The notes under the pieces were generated by a model that saw nothing but the letters and a program-made list of their open reading frames with translations, made no database searches and was not told the origin of the DNA. Positions 45,600 to 54,832 of a DNA stretch of 64,000 nt are shown here, in pieces; the first letter of the stretch is position 1, and each line of letters opens with the position of its first letter. This DNA is from Algihabitans albus (lineage in GTDB: Bacteria; Pseudomonadota; Alphaproteobacteria; Kiloniellales; DSM-21159). Both the position numbers and the translations under genes were made by a program. The stretch covers positions 310,001 through 374,000 of the forward strand of contig NZ_QXNY01000003.1 of assembly GCF_003572205.1 (NCBI RefSeq), in the 5' to 3' direction.

Positions 45600-47546
45600 A
45601 TGTGCGGGATCGCCGGCGCCGTCGGCCTTCGCACAGAGGCCCTTGTCCTTGAGCGGATGCTGGACAGCATCCGTCATCGGGGTCCCGACGACAGCGGGAC
45701 GCTGATCGCCGGGGAAATCGCCATTGGGATGCGGCGCCTGTCGATCATCGACATCGCCCATGGTCACCAGCCGATCTTCAATGACGACGCGACGCTATCC
45801 ATCGTCTTCAATGGCGAAATCTACAACTACCGGGAACTCCGCCGTGAGCTCGAGGCGGAGGGGCGTCGGTTCCGTACCCAGAGCGATACCGAAGTCATCC
45901 TCCGCCTGTTCGAGCGTGACGGTCCGGATTGCGTCAGCGCGCTACGGGGGATGTTCACCTTTGCGATCGCTGATACCCGGCGCAACCGCCTGTTTATTGC
46001 CCGAGACCGATTGGGTATCAAACCGCTCTACCTGTATCAGGCTGGCCGCGAACTGGTGTTCGGCTCCGAAATCAAGGCACTGCTGGAGCATCCCGCAGTG
46101 CCGCGCGAGCCTGAGCCCGCGGCCCTGGCGGACTACCTGACCCTGCGCTACGTCCCCGGCCCCCGCAGCCTGTTTGCCGATATAGAGAAGTTCCCGCCTG
46201 CTCACTGGTTGCTTTGGGACAATGGCGAGCTGCGCTGGCAGCGCTACTGGGGACTGGAAGGGCTTGCGCCGGACAGTGCAGTGCGTCCTGACGGCGAGTA
46301 TCAGGAGCGTTTCGACGAGCTTTTCAACGAAAGCGTACGGCTGCGCATGATCAGCGACGTTCCGCTCGGCACATTCCTTAGCGGGGGTCTCGATTCCGGC
46401 GCTATCGCCGCCTCGATGTCCGGGCGGGCGGACTCGCCCGTGCGCAGCTTCTCCGTCGGCTTCGACTGGCAGGGCGACGAGTTGGAGGGCGCTCGCGAAA
46501 CTGCTCGGAAACTCGCCTGCAATCACACCGAGGTGCTTTGTCAAGCCGAGGACTTCGCGCAGCTGCCGCAACTGGTCTGGCACCTTGATGAGCCGGTCGG
46601 CGACGCCATCGTCATGCCCATGTTCCTGCTCTCGAAGCGCGCCCGCGAGGATGTGACCGTGGTGCTGACGGGCGAGGGGGCCGACGAGACCATGGCCGGT
46701 TACTTCATGCACAAGGTGCTTGATCGTACCGCGCTTTACCGACGGACCGTTCCCGCGCCGCTGCGGGCCTTGGGCCGTTTCGGCGCCGGCTTGGCCCCAC
46801 CGGCTTTGCTCGACCGCCTGTTCGACTATCCCGGCAGTCTCGGAGGTAAGGGCAAGCAGCGGCTGCTCGAATACCTCAAGGTGATAGAGACCGGCGATCT
46901 TGATGCGCGTTACCGCTTCCTGATCTCGCTTTTCGACTCTGACGACCTGAAGCGTCTGTGGCCCGATCGGCCTGAGCCGGCCGGAGATGCGACGGCTCTC
47001 GCAGCCGGGGCGCAGGATCTTGAGCGCATTCTGCGTCAACAATATGCGCACTGGTTGCCGGACGATATCCTGTGCAAGCAGGACAAGATGACCATGGCGA
47101 ACTCCGTTGAAGGCCGAGTCCCCTTCATGGATCACAAACTGGTGGAGTTCCTCGCCACCGTGCCAAGGCATCTGAAACTCGGTCGGGTCGGCAACAAGGC
47201 GATCCTGCGGAACTACCTGCACCGCCGCCTGCCGCACCTGGACCGCCGCAAGAAGGCAGCCTTCTACATTCCCGTCGATAACTATCTGCGACAAGGACCT
47301 CTGGCTAAACTTAGCGACGAACTGCTAAGCGAAGACAGCGTGAAGCGTCGCGGATTGTTTCAATGGGAAGAAGTCCGGCATTTGCGCAGCAGCGTCAGTG
47401 AGGGCGAATTCCTATACGGCAAGCAGGTTTTTTCCCTGCTTGCACTGGAGCTGTGGTTCAGGATCTTCATCGAAAACGAGAGCGGCTGGGATGTCGGACC
47501 ACCATCGCCGCCGCCACGCCATCTCGATTGGACACCTGCCAGATGA
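45600..47546 (+). CDS. asnB: Glutamine-dependent asparagine synthase-family amidotransferase
   Basis: This 648-residue enzyme has an N-terminal Ntn glutaminase domain, starting with nucleophile C2 (MCGIAG), RHRGPDDSG and FNGEIYNYREL, and a C-terminal ATP-pyrophosphatase domain with the PP-loop SGGLDS and GEGADE. Members in exopolysaccharide clusters, often next to exosortase genes, probably amidate sugar acids or peptides instead of making asparagine. No exosortase is seen in this window. Its stop overlaps the next ATG by four bases. Confidence 0.85.
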   Translation: MCGIAGAVGLRTEALVLERMLDSIRHRGPDDSGTLIAGEIAIGMRRLSIIDIAHGHQPIFNDDATLSIVFNGEIYNYRELRRELEAEGRRFRTQSDTEVILRLFERDGPDCVSALRGMFTFAIADTRRNRLFIARDRLGIKPLYLYQAGRELVFGSEIKALLEHPAVPREPEPAALADYLTLRYVPGPRSLFADIEKFPPAHWLLWDNGELRWQRYWGLEGLAPDSAVRPDGEYQERFDELFNESVRLRMISDVPLGTFLSGGLDSGAIAASMSGRADSPVRSFSVGFDWQGDELEGARETARKLACNHTEVLCQAEDFAQLPQLVWHLDEPVGDAIVMPMFLLSKRAREDVTVVLTGEGADETMAGYFMHKVLDRTALYRRTVPAPLRALGRFGAGLAPPALLDRLFDYPGSLGGKGKQRLLEYLKVIETGDLDARYRFLISLFDSDDLKRLWPDRPEPAGDATALAAGAQDLERILRQQYAHWLPDDILCKQDKMTMANSVEGRVPFMDHKLVEFLATVPRHLKLGRVGNKAILRNYLHRRLPHLDRRKKAAFYIPVDNYLRQGPLAKLSDELLSEDSVKRRGLFQWEEVRHLRSSVSEGEFLYGKQVFSLLALELWFRIFIENESGWDVGPPSPPPRHLDWTPAR

Positions 47547-49699
47547 GAGCCGTTCTCCAGAACTTCAAAACCGGTGCGATGGAAGTTGCGGAGGTTCCAC
47601 CGCCCGCCCTTAAGCCGGGTGGTGTGTTGGTGGCCAATGCGGCCTCTCTGATAAGCGCCGGTACCGAGAAGGCGGTGATCGAGCTGGCTAAGATGAATCC
47701 GCTGCAGAAGGCGCGGACTCGCCCCGATTTGGTCAAGAAGGTGCTGGCGAAAGCCGGGCAGGAGGGACTGCTTGGCACGGCGCGTATCGTCAACAACTTG
47801 GTCAGTGCGCCCTTGCCACTCGGTTACTCCTGCGCCGGAGTGGTAACGGCGGTCGGCGCCGGTGTTACCGATATTCAGCCCGGCATGCAGGTCGCCTGCG
47901 CAGGTCTTGGCTACGCCAACCATGCCGAAGTCATCTTTGTTCCGCGCAACCTCTGCACGCCGATCCCCGAAGGCGTCAGCTTCGCCGAGGCTGCCTTTGT
48001 CACCGTTGGGGCAATCGCCATGCACGGGGTACGTCAAGCCGAGCTGACCCTTGGAGAGAGCGTCGTTGTCGTCGGATTGGGACTCGTTGGGCAGCTTACC
48101 GTGCAGATCTGTCTGGCTGCCGGTTGCCGGGTATTCGGTATCGACCCTCAACATGAAAAGCTGGAACTCGCCCGGCAGCTCGGCGCGCAGGCGGCAGCCG
48201 CCCCGGGAAGAGAATTGACGGACCAAGTGCTCACCTTTACGGGCGGCAGAGGCACCGATGCGGTCCTGGTCACCGCCGCAACGAAGAGTAGCCAGCCAAT
48301 GGTCCAGGCCGCCGAGCTTGCACGCGATCGCGCACGGGTCGTTGCGGTCGGCGAGGTCGGAATGGACCTGCCCCGCCGTGCTTACTACGACAAGGAGATC
48401 GATATCCGCCTGTCACGCTCTTACGGGCCCGGACGCTACGACCCGGCCTACGAGGAGAAGGGGCAGGACTATCCGCTTGGCTACGTCCGCTGGACCGAGA
48501 ATCGCAACATGGCCGCTTTCCTGCAACTGGTCGCCGATGGGCGGCTGCGGACCGAGCCGCTGTTGACCCACCGCTACGCCATAGCCAAGGCTGAGACCGC
48601 CTATGGTCACCTGCTCGGCGAATCCATGGATCCCTATATCGGTATCCTGCTGGAGTACGATCCGCAGCGCGTCCAGCCAACCGCCGTGCCGCTGACCGAA
48701 GCCAAGCTTTCCGCGCGCGCACCGGATGGAGAGATCCGCTTCGGAGTCATCGGAGCCGGCCAGTTCGCCCAGGGGGTTCTACTGCCTCGGCTAAAGGCTG
48801 TTGCGGGCGTGCGCTTCCAGAGCTTCGCCACCGGCAGCGGCCTGACGGCCCGTGCCGTCGCGCAGAAGTATGGAGCGCAGACCTGTACGTCTGATTACCG
48901 GGAGCTGCTGCAGGACGAGGCCGTGGACGCGGTTTTGATCGCCACCCGTCATGACCAGCACGCTTCGATGGTAAGCGATGCCCTTAGGGCCGGTAAGCAT
49001 GTTTTCGTCGAGAAACCTCTGGTCTTGAGCCGAGATGAGTTGGAGACGGTTGCTGCCGCCTACCAAGGCGTCGGCAGGCAGCTCCTGATCGGCTTCAACC
49101 GGCGCTTCTCGCCGATGTCGCGCACGCTCAAAGAGGCTCTTTCCGGCGCGCCGCTGGTGATGACATACCGGATCAATGCTGGCCCGATTCCGGCAGGCCA
49201 CTGGCACCAGGATGCCGAGGTCGGCGGCGGCCGGATCGTCGGTGAGGTCTGTCACTTCATCGACGTGATGCAGTACCTGACGGGCGCGTCGCCGATAGAG
49301 GTGCATGCGCTCGCCGCGCAGACCGGTCAAGCTCTGCCGGCCGACCCGGACTGCCTGACCGTCAGTCTGAGTTTTTCCGACGGTTCGGTCGGCTCGATCG
49401 CCTACGTTTCGAACGGCGATCCAAGCTTTCCGAAGGAGCGGCTGGAAGTCTTCGGCGGCGGTATGACGGCCGTTATCGATAACTGGCGCAAGCTGCGCGT
49501 CCAGGGCGCCGGACGCAAGGTTTCGAAACGGGCTCTGTTCGAGGCCGAGAAGGGCCACGCGCAGGAGCTTCAAGCCTTTGTCGACGCCATCCGAACCGGG
49601 GATCCTGCGATCGCCTTCGATGACCTTCTGGCGACCACGACGGCGACCTTCGCAATCCAGGAGTCGCTGAGGCGAGGTGGGGGTGTTGAGGTGAGCTGA
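47543..49699 (+). CDS. Bi-domain oxidoreductase: MDR dehydrogenase fused to Gfo/Idh/MocA
   Basis: This 718-residue fusion has an N-terminal medium-chain dehydrogenase domain (about 1-375, NAD motif VVGLGLVGQL) and a C-terminal Gfo/Idh/MocA domain (about 385-718, motif GVIGAGQFAQG and the conserved EKPL). The cysteine and acidic residues that hold catalytic zinc in alcohol dehydrogenases are absent; the place reads SLISAGTEKAV. The fusion is known from exopolysaccharide loci, without an assigned reaction. ATG 47543 overlaps the amidotransferase stop, so the two proteins are co-produced. A sugar-nucleotide oxidation and reduction pair is plausible. Confidence 0.85.
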   Translation: MRAVLQNFKTGAMEVAEVPPPALKPGGVLVANAASLISAGTEKAVIELAKMNPLQKARTRPDLVKKVLAKAGQEGLLGTARIVNNLVSAPLPLGYSCAGVVTAVGAGVTDIQPGMQVACAGLGYANHAEVIFVPRNLCTPIPEGVSFAEAAFVTVGAIAMHGVRQAELTLGESVVVVGLGLVGQLTVQICLAAGCRVFGIDPQHEKLELARQLGAQAAAAPGRELTDQVLTFTGGRGTDAVLVTAATKSSQPMVQAAELARDRARVVAVGEVGMDLPRRAYYDKEIDIRLSRSYGPGRYDPAYEEKGQDYPLGYVRWTENRNMAAFLQLVADGRLRTEPLLTHRYAIAKAETAYGHLLGESMDPYIGILLEYDPQRVQPTAVPLTEAKLSARAPDGEIRFGVIGAGQFAQGVLLPRLKAVAGVRFQSFATGSGLTARAVAQKYGAQTCTSDYRELLQDEAVDAVLIATRHDQHASMVSDALRAGKHVFVEKPLVLSRDELETVAAAYQGVGRQLLIGFNRRFSPMSRTLKEALSGAPLVMTYRINAGPIPAGHWHQDAEVGGGRIVGEVCHFIDVMQYLTGASPIEVHALAAQTGQALPADPDCLTVSLSFSDGSVGSIAYVSNGDPSFPKERLEVFGGGMTAVIDNWRKLRVQGAGRKVSKRALFEAEKGHAQELQAFVDAIRTGDPAIAFDDLLATTTATFAIQESLRRGGGVEVS

Positions 49700-49768
49700 A
49701 TGAGCTATCGAAACGCGGACAGATGCCTCCGTTTACAGCAGATTGAATCATAGGAGCGGAAAGACGTC

Positions 49769-51808
49769 GTGAACGGTATCATTTTGAAGGGAAGAGCTGC
49801 CATTTTTCCGATTGTCGCCAGCATTCTAGCGCTGGTGCTCGCACTGTCCGCGACTGGATCGGATGCCGGTCCCATTTCGGGAGCGCTCGACATTCGAAAA
49901 AGCGATATTCTCAGCTTTGTTGAAATAATAAGAAATAGTGTCATTTTCGATCATTCAATCTACGTTCCAGTTGCGAATAAAATTTCGAGTGTTGTGCCAT
50001 TTCAGATACTGTTGAATGAAATCTCGGTGGGTGACCGTTCCTCAGAATATATTTTTATAATATTATATTCCTTACAAACATTTATATTGACATTCAGTAT
50101 CTTGGCGCTGAGTTACGTGGCGACCGGAAGTAAATCTGCCAGCATTTTATTCTTATGTGTGATTCTGACATCTCAAATTTCTTTGTTCTTCGATATTCGT
50201 GTCATATCATCGTCGCTTTCCATAAGCTTGGTCTTTTGGGCTCTGGCGGCTCTCCTTTCCGGGCGCGTGGTGTTGGCAGGCGCGATTTCCGGAGTGATCA
50301 CCTGCATCCATCCGACTTTTGGCTTGTTTGCGATGGCTGCGCTGGGGTTTTCGTTAATTCTGAGCGCGCCGCCCACTACAAAAGCAGGCCGGTCAGCGAT
50401 CATATCTTGTGTTGTCGCGTACTTTATCGCTAGCGCGCCGTTTTTCTTGTTGTATGCTCTCCATAGTGATCGGAATACTTTTAGTCTTCCTGATACAGAG
50501 ACCTGGTGGGGGTTGCTCCGCCAACTCAACAACTTGGCCTTTCCCTTGTCACGCGGTATTCCGCACGTGGCAGGCCATATGCTCACTTTCTTGCTGGCGG
50601 CACTTCTTATTGTTGCTGTCGATTGGAAGAGTTTGAAAAACAGGCTGATTGCATCGATGCTGTTGTTTTGTTTTTCGGCCTATCTAATTCAAATGTTTTT
50701 CACCTCTGTTATACAGAGCTCCTTGATTGCGCAAATGGCTTTGAATCACAGGGCCAACTCTATTGGGTTGCATCTGTCTTATCTCGCAATTATCGTTGCG
50801 ATGCTCAACATTTCAAATAATAGATTTGTATTGTCGTGGTTTTTTCTGGGATTAACTATGGTTTTTTTCAAGTCAACATTGTTTGAGGAGTCCGATCCTC
50901 ATTCGCTGTTTCTTGTTCTGCCGCGTGACGACTATGTAAGAGCGGATACTTTGCTACCTGTCGTTGCTGCCCTGGCCTTGGTTGTCATGGAACGAACCGT
51001 CACTTGGCGATGGGGCCTGCTTGCCCGCTTCATGATGGCTCTCGCAGTCGCCGCGCTGGCCATGAGCTGTGCCTGGGTTTTCCAAACGCCCGCATACCAT
51101 GGGTACGCCTTGGTGATGGGCGTTTGGGTCCTTGCCGAACTTCTATATCGGTTAGAGGGGCTGGCTGCGAGCGCGCTGGCGAAGGTGAAGTCAGTGGTCA
51201 TGGCGCGCGGGGCACTTCTGCGCTCTGCGACTCTTCCGTCGTCGATACTCGTTACGGTTCTCGCCCTATTTGCTACGGCTGAAGTGGCTACGCGCCTCCC
51301 TGTCAAAGAGCCCACTGAGCGTTGGGCGAAGCTGATCACGGATGGTAAGCGCGTTCCATGGATCAAGAGATTTCTCGACGAGCATACGTCACCCGAAGAT
51401 CGGGTGGTTCTGAAGCCTTTGCGGGCGGAGGGATTGTGGCTTAGCCCGTCACCTTGGCGCGGTGCCTATCTGGACAGTTATGAAGGGCATTTCTTGCTAT
51501 ACATGCCTTCGCATTTGGACGAATTCCTATCTCGCTTGCAGCCTTACAGCTACGATAAAGTAATCACCGACTCAGGAGAAATTGACGAGCGGACTTGGCA
51601 GCATGTCGTTGCTATCCGGCAGAAAATAACTGATGTCATGAATATTGACGATCGTGCAAAATGGGTTTTAACCTATAAACGTTATACCTGTGGAAAAGAT
51701 AAAATATATGCAACTTTCACAGAAAATGATGGACCCCCGTCTTTTTATACTGAACCGGTATTAATCCGAATCGAAGATCTCGATCCGACCTGTCTTCCAG
51801 ACGGATAG
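49769..51808 (+). CDS. Large polytopic membrane protein with C-terminal soluble domain, AT-rich
   Basis: The 679-residue protein has about ten to twelve hydrophobic segments up to about residue 520, then a soluble part of about 150 residues with GAYLDSYEGHFLLY. The membrane part includes a GRVVLAGAISGVITCIHPTFG stretch. The fold is reminiscent of GT-C glycosyltransferases, but no catalytic acidic loop is certain. Bases 49900-50950 and 51640-51770 are clearly AT-richer than the rest of the gene and its neighbours. A similar protein is encoded at 57339-59627. The start is GTG 49769, with AGGAG upstream. Function is not known. Confidence 0.7.
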   Translation: MNGIILKGRAAIFPIVASILALVLALSATGSDAGPISGALDIRKSDILSFVEIIRNSVIFDHSIYVPVANKISSVVPFQILLNEISVGDRSSEYIFIILYSLQTFILTFSILALSYVATGSKSASILFLCVILTSQISLFFDIRVISSSLSISLVFWALAALLSGRVVLAGAISGVITCIHPTFGLFAMAALGFSLILSAPPTTKAGRSAIISCVVAYFIASAPFFLLYALHSDRNTFSLPDTETWWGLLRQLNNLAFPLSRGIPHVAGHMLTFLLAALLIVAVDWKSLKNRLIASMLLFCFSAYLIQMFFTSVIQSSLIAQMALNHRANSIGLHLSYLAIIVAMLNISNNRFVLSWFFLGLTMVFFKSTLFEESDPHSLFLVLPRDDYVRADTLLPVVAALALVVMERTVTWRWGLLARFMMALAVAALAMSCAWVFQTPAYHGYALVMGVWVLAELLYRLEGLAASALAKVKSVVMARGALLRSATLPSSILVTVLALFATAEVATRLPVKEPTERWAKLITDGKRVPWIKRFLDEHTSPEDRVVLKPLRAEGLWLSPSPWRGAYLDSYEGHFLLYMPSHLDEFLSRLQPYSYDKVITDSGEIDERTWQHVVAIRQKITDVMNIDDRAKWVLTYKRYTCGKDKIYATFTENDGPPSFYTEPVLIRIEDLDPTCLPDG

Positions 51809-51823
51809 GGAAAGTGCAGACGC

Positions 51824-53506
51824 ATGAACCTTGTCCCCCCCCCCTATCTCGCACCGGTACTCGACCAGATTCCGCGATTGATTTCGCGCCTCGACCGGGA
51901 ACCCTTCTCCAAAAGCTACGGCTCGCTCGATCGCACCTACTGGGCTTGGAAGTTTACGGATTTCCCCGGCGCCCGCTTTCAGGAAGCGGCCTACAGCCTC
52001 GCCAAGCTCTATCGGCTCCGGCAGCCCGCCAATCCGCTGTTCGAGCATCCGCGTGCCTTGAGCTGGGCAAAGGCGATCTTCGCGAACTGGGCGAGCCTGC
52101 AATACCCGGATGGCTCCTTCGATGAAGCCTATCCCTACGAACACAGCCTTGCAGCGACGGCCTTCACCGGCTTCTACGTCGGTGAGGCCTATTGCATCCT
52201 GCAGGATCAGCTTGAGGCGGCCGAGCGCGTTCGACTCGTTGACTGCTTCCGGAAGGCCGGGGATTGGCTTCGCCGCAACGACGAAACGCATGGTGTGCTG
52301 TCCAACCACTTGGCTGCCGCCGCCGCGGCGCTGACGGTCATCGCAAAGATCACGGGTGATGAAGGCTACACGACACGGGCGCGGCATTTCCTGCAGCGAA
52401 TCTACGCCCATCAATCGAAGGAAGGCTGGTATGAGGAGTATGGCGGCGCCGACCCGGGCTATCAGACGCATGGCACCTTCTATCTTGCCCGCATCTGGCA
52501 ACTGACCGGCGACGATCAACTGCTGGAGAGTCTCAAGAAGTCAGTCGCGTTCCTAAAGCATTTCATCCATCCGGACGGCAGCCTCGGCGGAGAGTACGGT
52601 AGTCGCAACACGGCTTTCTACTTCCCGGCAGGTTTCGAAATTCTGGCTCCGGTCTGTGACGATGCAGCCTCTATCGCCCAGTTTATGCGAGCGTCCGTAG
52701 AGCGGCAGATTTGCGTCGGACTGGCAGCAATGGACGCTTACAACCTTCTACCGATGCTGAACAACTGTCTGGCCGCGGCCGAAGCGTTAGTCGGCAGTGA
52801 CAGAGATGCCGCGCTGACCACGCGTCGGAAGGTCTCTGTCCTGCCTTGTCAGACCGAGGGCCGCTGGAGTTTTCCCGACGCCGGGTTGTTCGTCCTTGCG
52901 GAGGGACCGAACTTCATGGTCGTCGGGGGGAGCAAAGGGGGTGTCGTCAAACTGTTTCGGCGGACCGGCGATGCGGCCCGCTTGGCCGCCAGCGATTGCG
53001 GGTGGTGGGTGCGCTTAGGCAAGGGGGTCGCGAGCAGTCAGCTGTTCGACCGCGGCATAGCGCTGACGTTAGGCAGCGAAGAGCTGTCGCTCGAAAGCGG
53101 ATTTGTGCGGGTGAACCAGCGCCTCATGACACCTTGGCTGTTCATGGCGTTTCGCCTGTTTTGCTTGCTCCTGGGCCGATCGCAGACTATTGCCTACCGA
53201 GTGAAGGCTCTGCTCGTGAAGGTTTTAGTCAGCCGCAAGCGACCTGTGCCACTGAGGATGAGACGACGCATCATGCTGAGCACCGGTCGGCTGGTAATCG
53301 AGGACTGCTTGGTACCTGAGGGGCCGCTGCGGGTGGATGAGCTTGGCCGCGGCGAGAACTTCGCCAGCATCCATATGGGGTCAGCACGCTACTATCAGCC
53401 ATCCGACCTGCTGACCGCGCCACCTCGCATGGAGCGGTCGCCCGATCTGCGGGCCTTATCCGCCGGTCAGCCGGTGACAACGCGCCTGGTGTGGGAGTTC
53501 GAGTGA
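51824..53506 (+). CDS. Toroid-like protein of a polysaccharide locus, function unknown
   Basis: The 560-residue protein has helix-rich repeats over residues 40-310 containing WASLQYPDGSFDEAYP, YEEYGGADPGYQTHGTF and HPDGSLGGEYGSRNT, like alpha/alpha-toroid glycan lyases, hydrolases or epimerases. The later part (about 340-560) looks beta-rich, as in heparinase-type C-terminal domains, interrupted by a hydrophobic stretch near residues 440-455. No signal peptide is visible. A run of ten C lies in codons 4-7. It follows the membrane-protein gene by 15 bases and overlaps a small ORF by four bases. A role in modifying the polymer is inference. Confidence 0.7.
   Translation: MNLVPPPYLAPVLDQIPRLISRLDREPFSKSYGSLDRTYWAWKFTDFPGARFQEAAYSLAKLYRLRQPANPLFEHPRALSWAKAIFANWASLQYPDGSFDEAYPYEHSLAATAFTGFYVGEAYCILQDQLEAAERVRLVDCFRKAGDWLRRNDETHGVLSNHLAAAAAALTVIAKITGDEGYTTRARHFLQRIYAHQSKEGWYEEYGGADPGYQTHGTFYLARIWQLTGDDQLLESLKKSVAFLKHFIHPDGSLGGEYGSRNTAFYFPAGFEILAPVCDDAASIAQFMRASVERQICVGLAAMDAYNLLPMLNNCLAAAEALVGSDRDAALTTRRKVSVLPCQTEGRWSFPDAGLFVLAEGPNFMVVGGSKGGVVKLFRRTGDAARLAASDCGWWVRLGKGVASSQLFDRGIALTLGSEELSLESGFVRVNQRLMTPWLFMAFRLFCLLLGRSQTIAYRVKALLVKVLVSRKRPVPLRMRRRIMLSTGRLVIEDCLVPEGPLRVDELGRGENFASIHMGSARYYQPSDLLTAPPRMERSPDLRALSAGQPVTTRLVWEFE
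51835..51844 (+). repeat. C10 homopolymer tract at the start of a coding region
   Basis: Ten consecutive C encode the end of V4 and P5-P7 of the toroid-like protein. Gain or loss of one base would shift the frame after six residues. No other homopolymer of ten or more was noticed in the coding regions. Confidence 0.85.
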
Positions 53507-53742
53507 GCAGTGACACCGTGACGGAATCTCTGCTGGCCGCCGACCGCGCAAATCGGCTATGCCCCACCGTGCGAAAACTGAATTTCAGCATCCGCACCGC
53601 GATCCGCACGGTGATTGTGGATCCAGCGTCGCTGCGTGCCTCAAGGCAGTCGTCGATCAGCCGCCAAGTCCAAGTCGCGGCGTCTGGCCGGCCGTCCCCC
53701 GTCTGGCACACAAAAGCGACCGCCTGTTGGAGGGGCGTGTGA
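53503..53742 (+). CDS. Small ORF coupled to both neighbours, unknown function
   Basis: The frame encodes 79 residues from GTG 53503, which overlaps the TGA of the preceding gene, to a TGA that overlaps the GTG of the glycosyltransferase (GTGA at both ends). The product is basic and serine- and arginine-rich, without a signal, helix or known domain. The coupling argues for translation, the composition argues against a folded enzyme. It might be a leader that links ribosome flow to the glycosyltransferase, or chance. Confidence 0.4.
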   Translation: MSSDTVTESLLAADRANRLCPTVRKLNFSIRTAIRTVIVDPASLRASRQSSISRQVQVAASGRPSPVWHTKATACWRGV

Positions 53743-54797
53743 TTTCCGTCATCTGTCCATTCTACAACGAAGCCGCGATCATCGAAGGCGCCACGCGACA
53801 CATGCTCGATCAGTTGGCCCAACTTGAAGAGCCTTGGGAGCTGATCCTGGTCGACGACGGATCGCGCGATGGTTCGCGCGACTTGTTGCAGCCCATCGCA
53901 AAGGAGTTCCCCGCCCTGCGGGCGATCGGCTACGCGCGCAACCGTGGCCGCGGTTTTGCCCTGAAGACCGGGATCGAGGCAGCGCGGGGAGATGTCGTGG
54001 TCACGACAGAAATCGACTGTTCCTGGGGCGACGACATTGTTGAGCGTCTGGTCGCCGAATTGCGCCGGCGGCCCGAGTTGGACATGGTGATCGCCTCTCC
54101 CAATCTGCCGGGCGGCGGTTACCGGAACGTGCCCGCCAAGCGGGTCTGGATCAGCCGGCTGGGCAACGCGCTGCTGCGTATCGGGAACAGCCGGGAGATC
54201 ACCATGTACACCGGCATGACCAGGGCCTATCGGCGCGAGCGTTTCCTGGAGCTGGTGATCGACGAACCCGAGAAGGAGTTCCATCTGGAGGTTGCGCGAA
54301 AGGCTCAGGCCTTCGACTTCAAGATCAGCGAAATACCGGCTGTCCTCGAGTGGAAGGATCACCGCTTCGCCAAACCCGAGAGTGGCAAGCGCAAGTCCTC
54401 CTCGAAGATCCCGAAGCTGATGCGCACGCATCTTGTCTTCGCAATCGCCGCCTCTCCCTTCCGCTACATTATTCCGCTTGGACTGTTCGTTGCGGCGGTT
54501 AGCGTAGTCTTGCTCGGCGCAGCCGTGATCAATCTCTTCAACGAGGCACCATCGATCAACTTGGCTGTGCTGTCAGCGGTGGTCTTTCTCTTTGCCTTCA
54601 TGATGATCGGCATCGGCGTGGTGGCCTACCAGGGCCGTGAGCTACAGAAGGAGATCTGGCGATTGCGGGGTGAGCAGAGGGAGATTGCACGCTCTCTGGA
54701 ACGTCCGACCTCCCTCGTCCTAGATTCTCCGGCACAACGCGTGACTCCGCCGCGAAGCGACGGCGCGCACACCCGCTCTGCTGACACAAACGGCTGA
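53739..54797 (+). CDS. GT2-family polyprenyl-phosphate-type glycosyltransferase
   Basis: The 352-residue protein starts with ICPFYNEAAII, then LVDDGSRDGSRDLL and TTEIDCSWGDD (the nucleotide-sugar and metal site), like DPM1, ArnC and GtrB enzymes, which load a sugar on undecaprenyl phosphate. Two C-terminal membrane helices (about 228-250 and 265-290) are followed by a charged coiled tail. GTG 53739 with GGAGG six bases upstream is chosen; a frame to 53559 adds 60 unrelated residues. It is followed by an ArnE/EmrE-like membrane protein, a typical lipid-sugar flippase partner. Confidence 0.85.
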   Translation: MISVICPFYNEAAIIEGATRHMLDQLAQLEEPWELILVDDGSRDGSRDLLQPIAKEFPALRAIGYARNRGRGFALKTGIEAARGDVVVTTEIDCSWGDDIVERLVAELRRRPELDMVIASPNLPGGGYRNVPAKRVWISRLGNALLRIGNSREITMYTGMTRAYRRERFLELVIDEPEKEFHLEVARKAQAFDFKISEIPAVLEWKDHRFAKPESGKRKSSSKIPKLMRTHLVFAIAASPFRYIIPLGLFVAAVSVVLLGAAVINLFNEAPSINLAVLSAVVFLFAFMMIGIGVVAYQGRELQKEIWRLRGEQREIARSLERPTSLVLDSPAQRVTPPRSDGAHTRSADTNG

Positions 54798-54832
54798 GAC
54801 GGCGGCGAGGCGACAAGTAAGGGATCTGCCTG

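Noticed and set aside
45942-47294. Minus-strand reading frame of 450 codons
   Set aside because: It is antisense to the asparagine-synthase-family gene, whose glutaminase and PP-loop motifs are intact.
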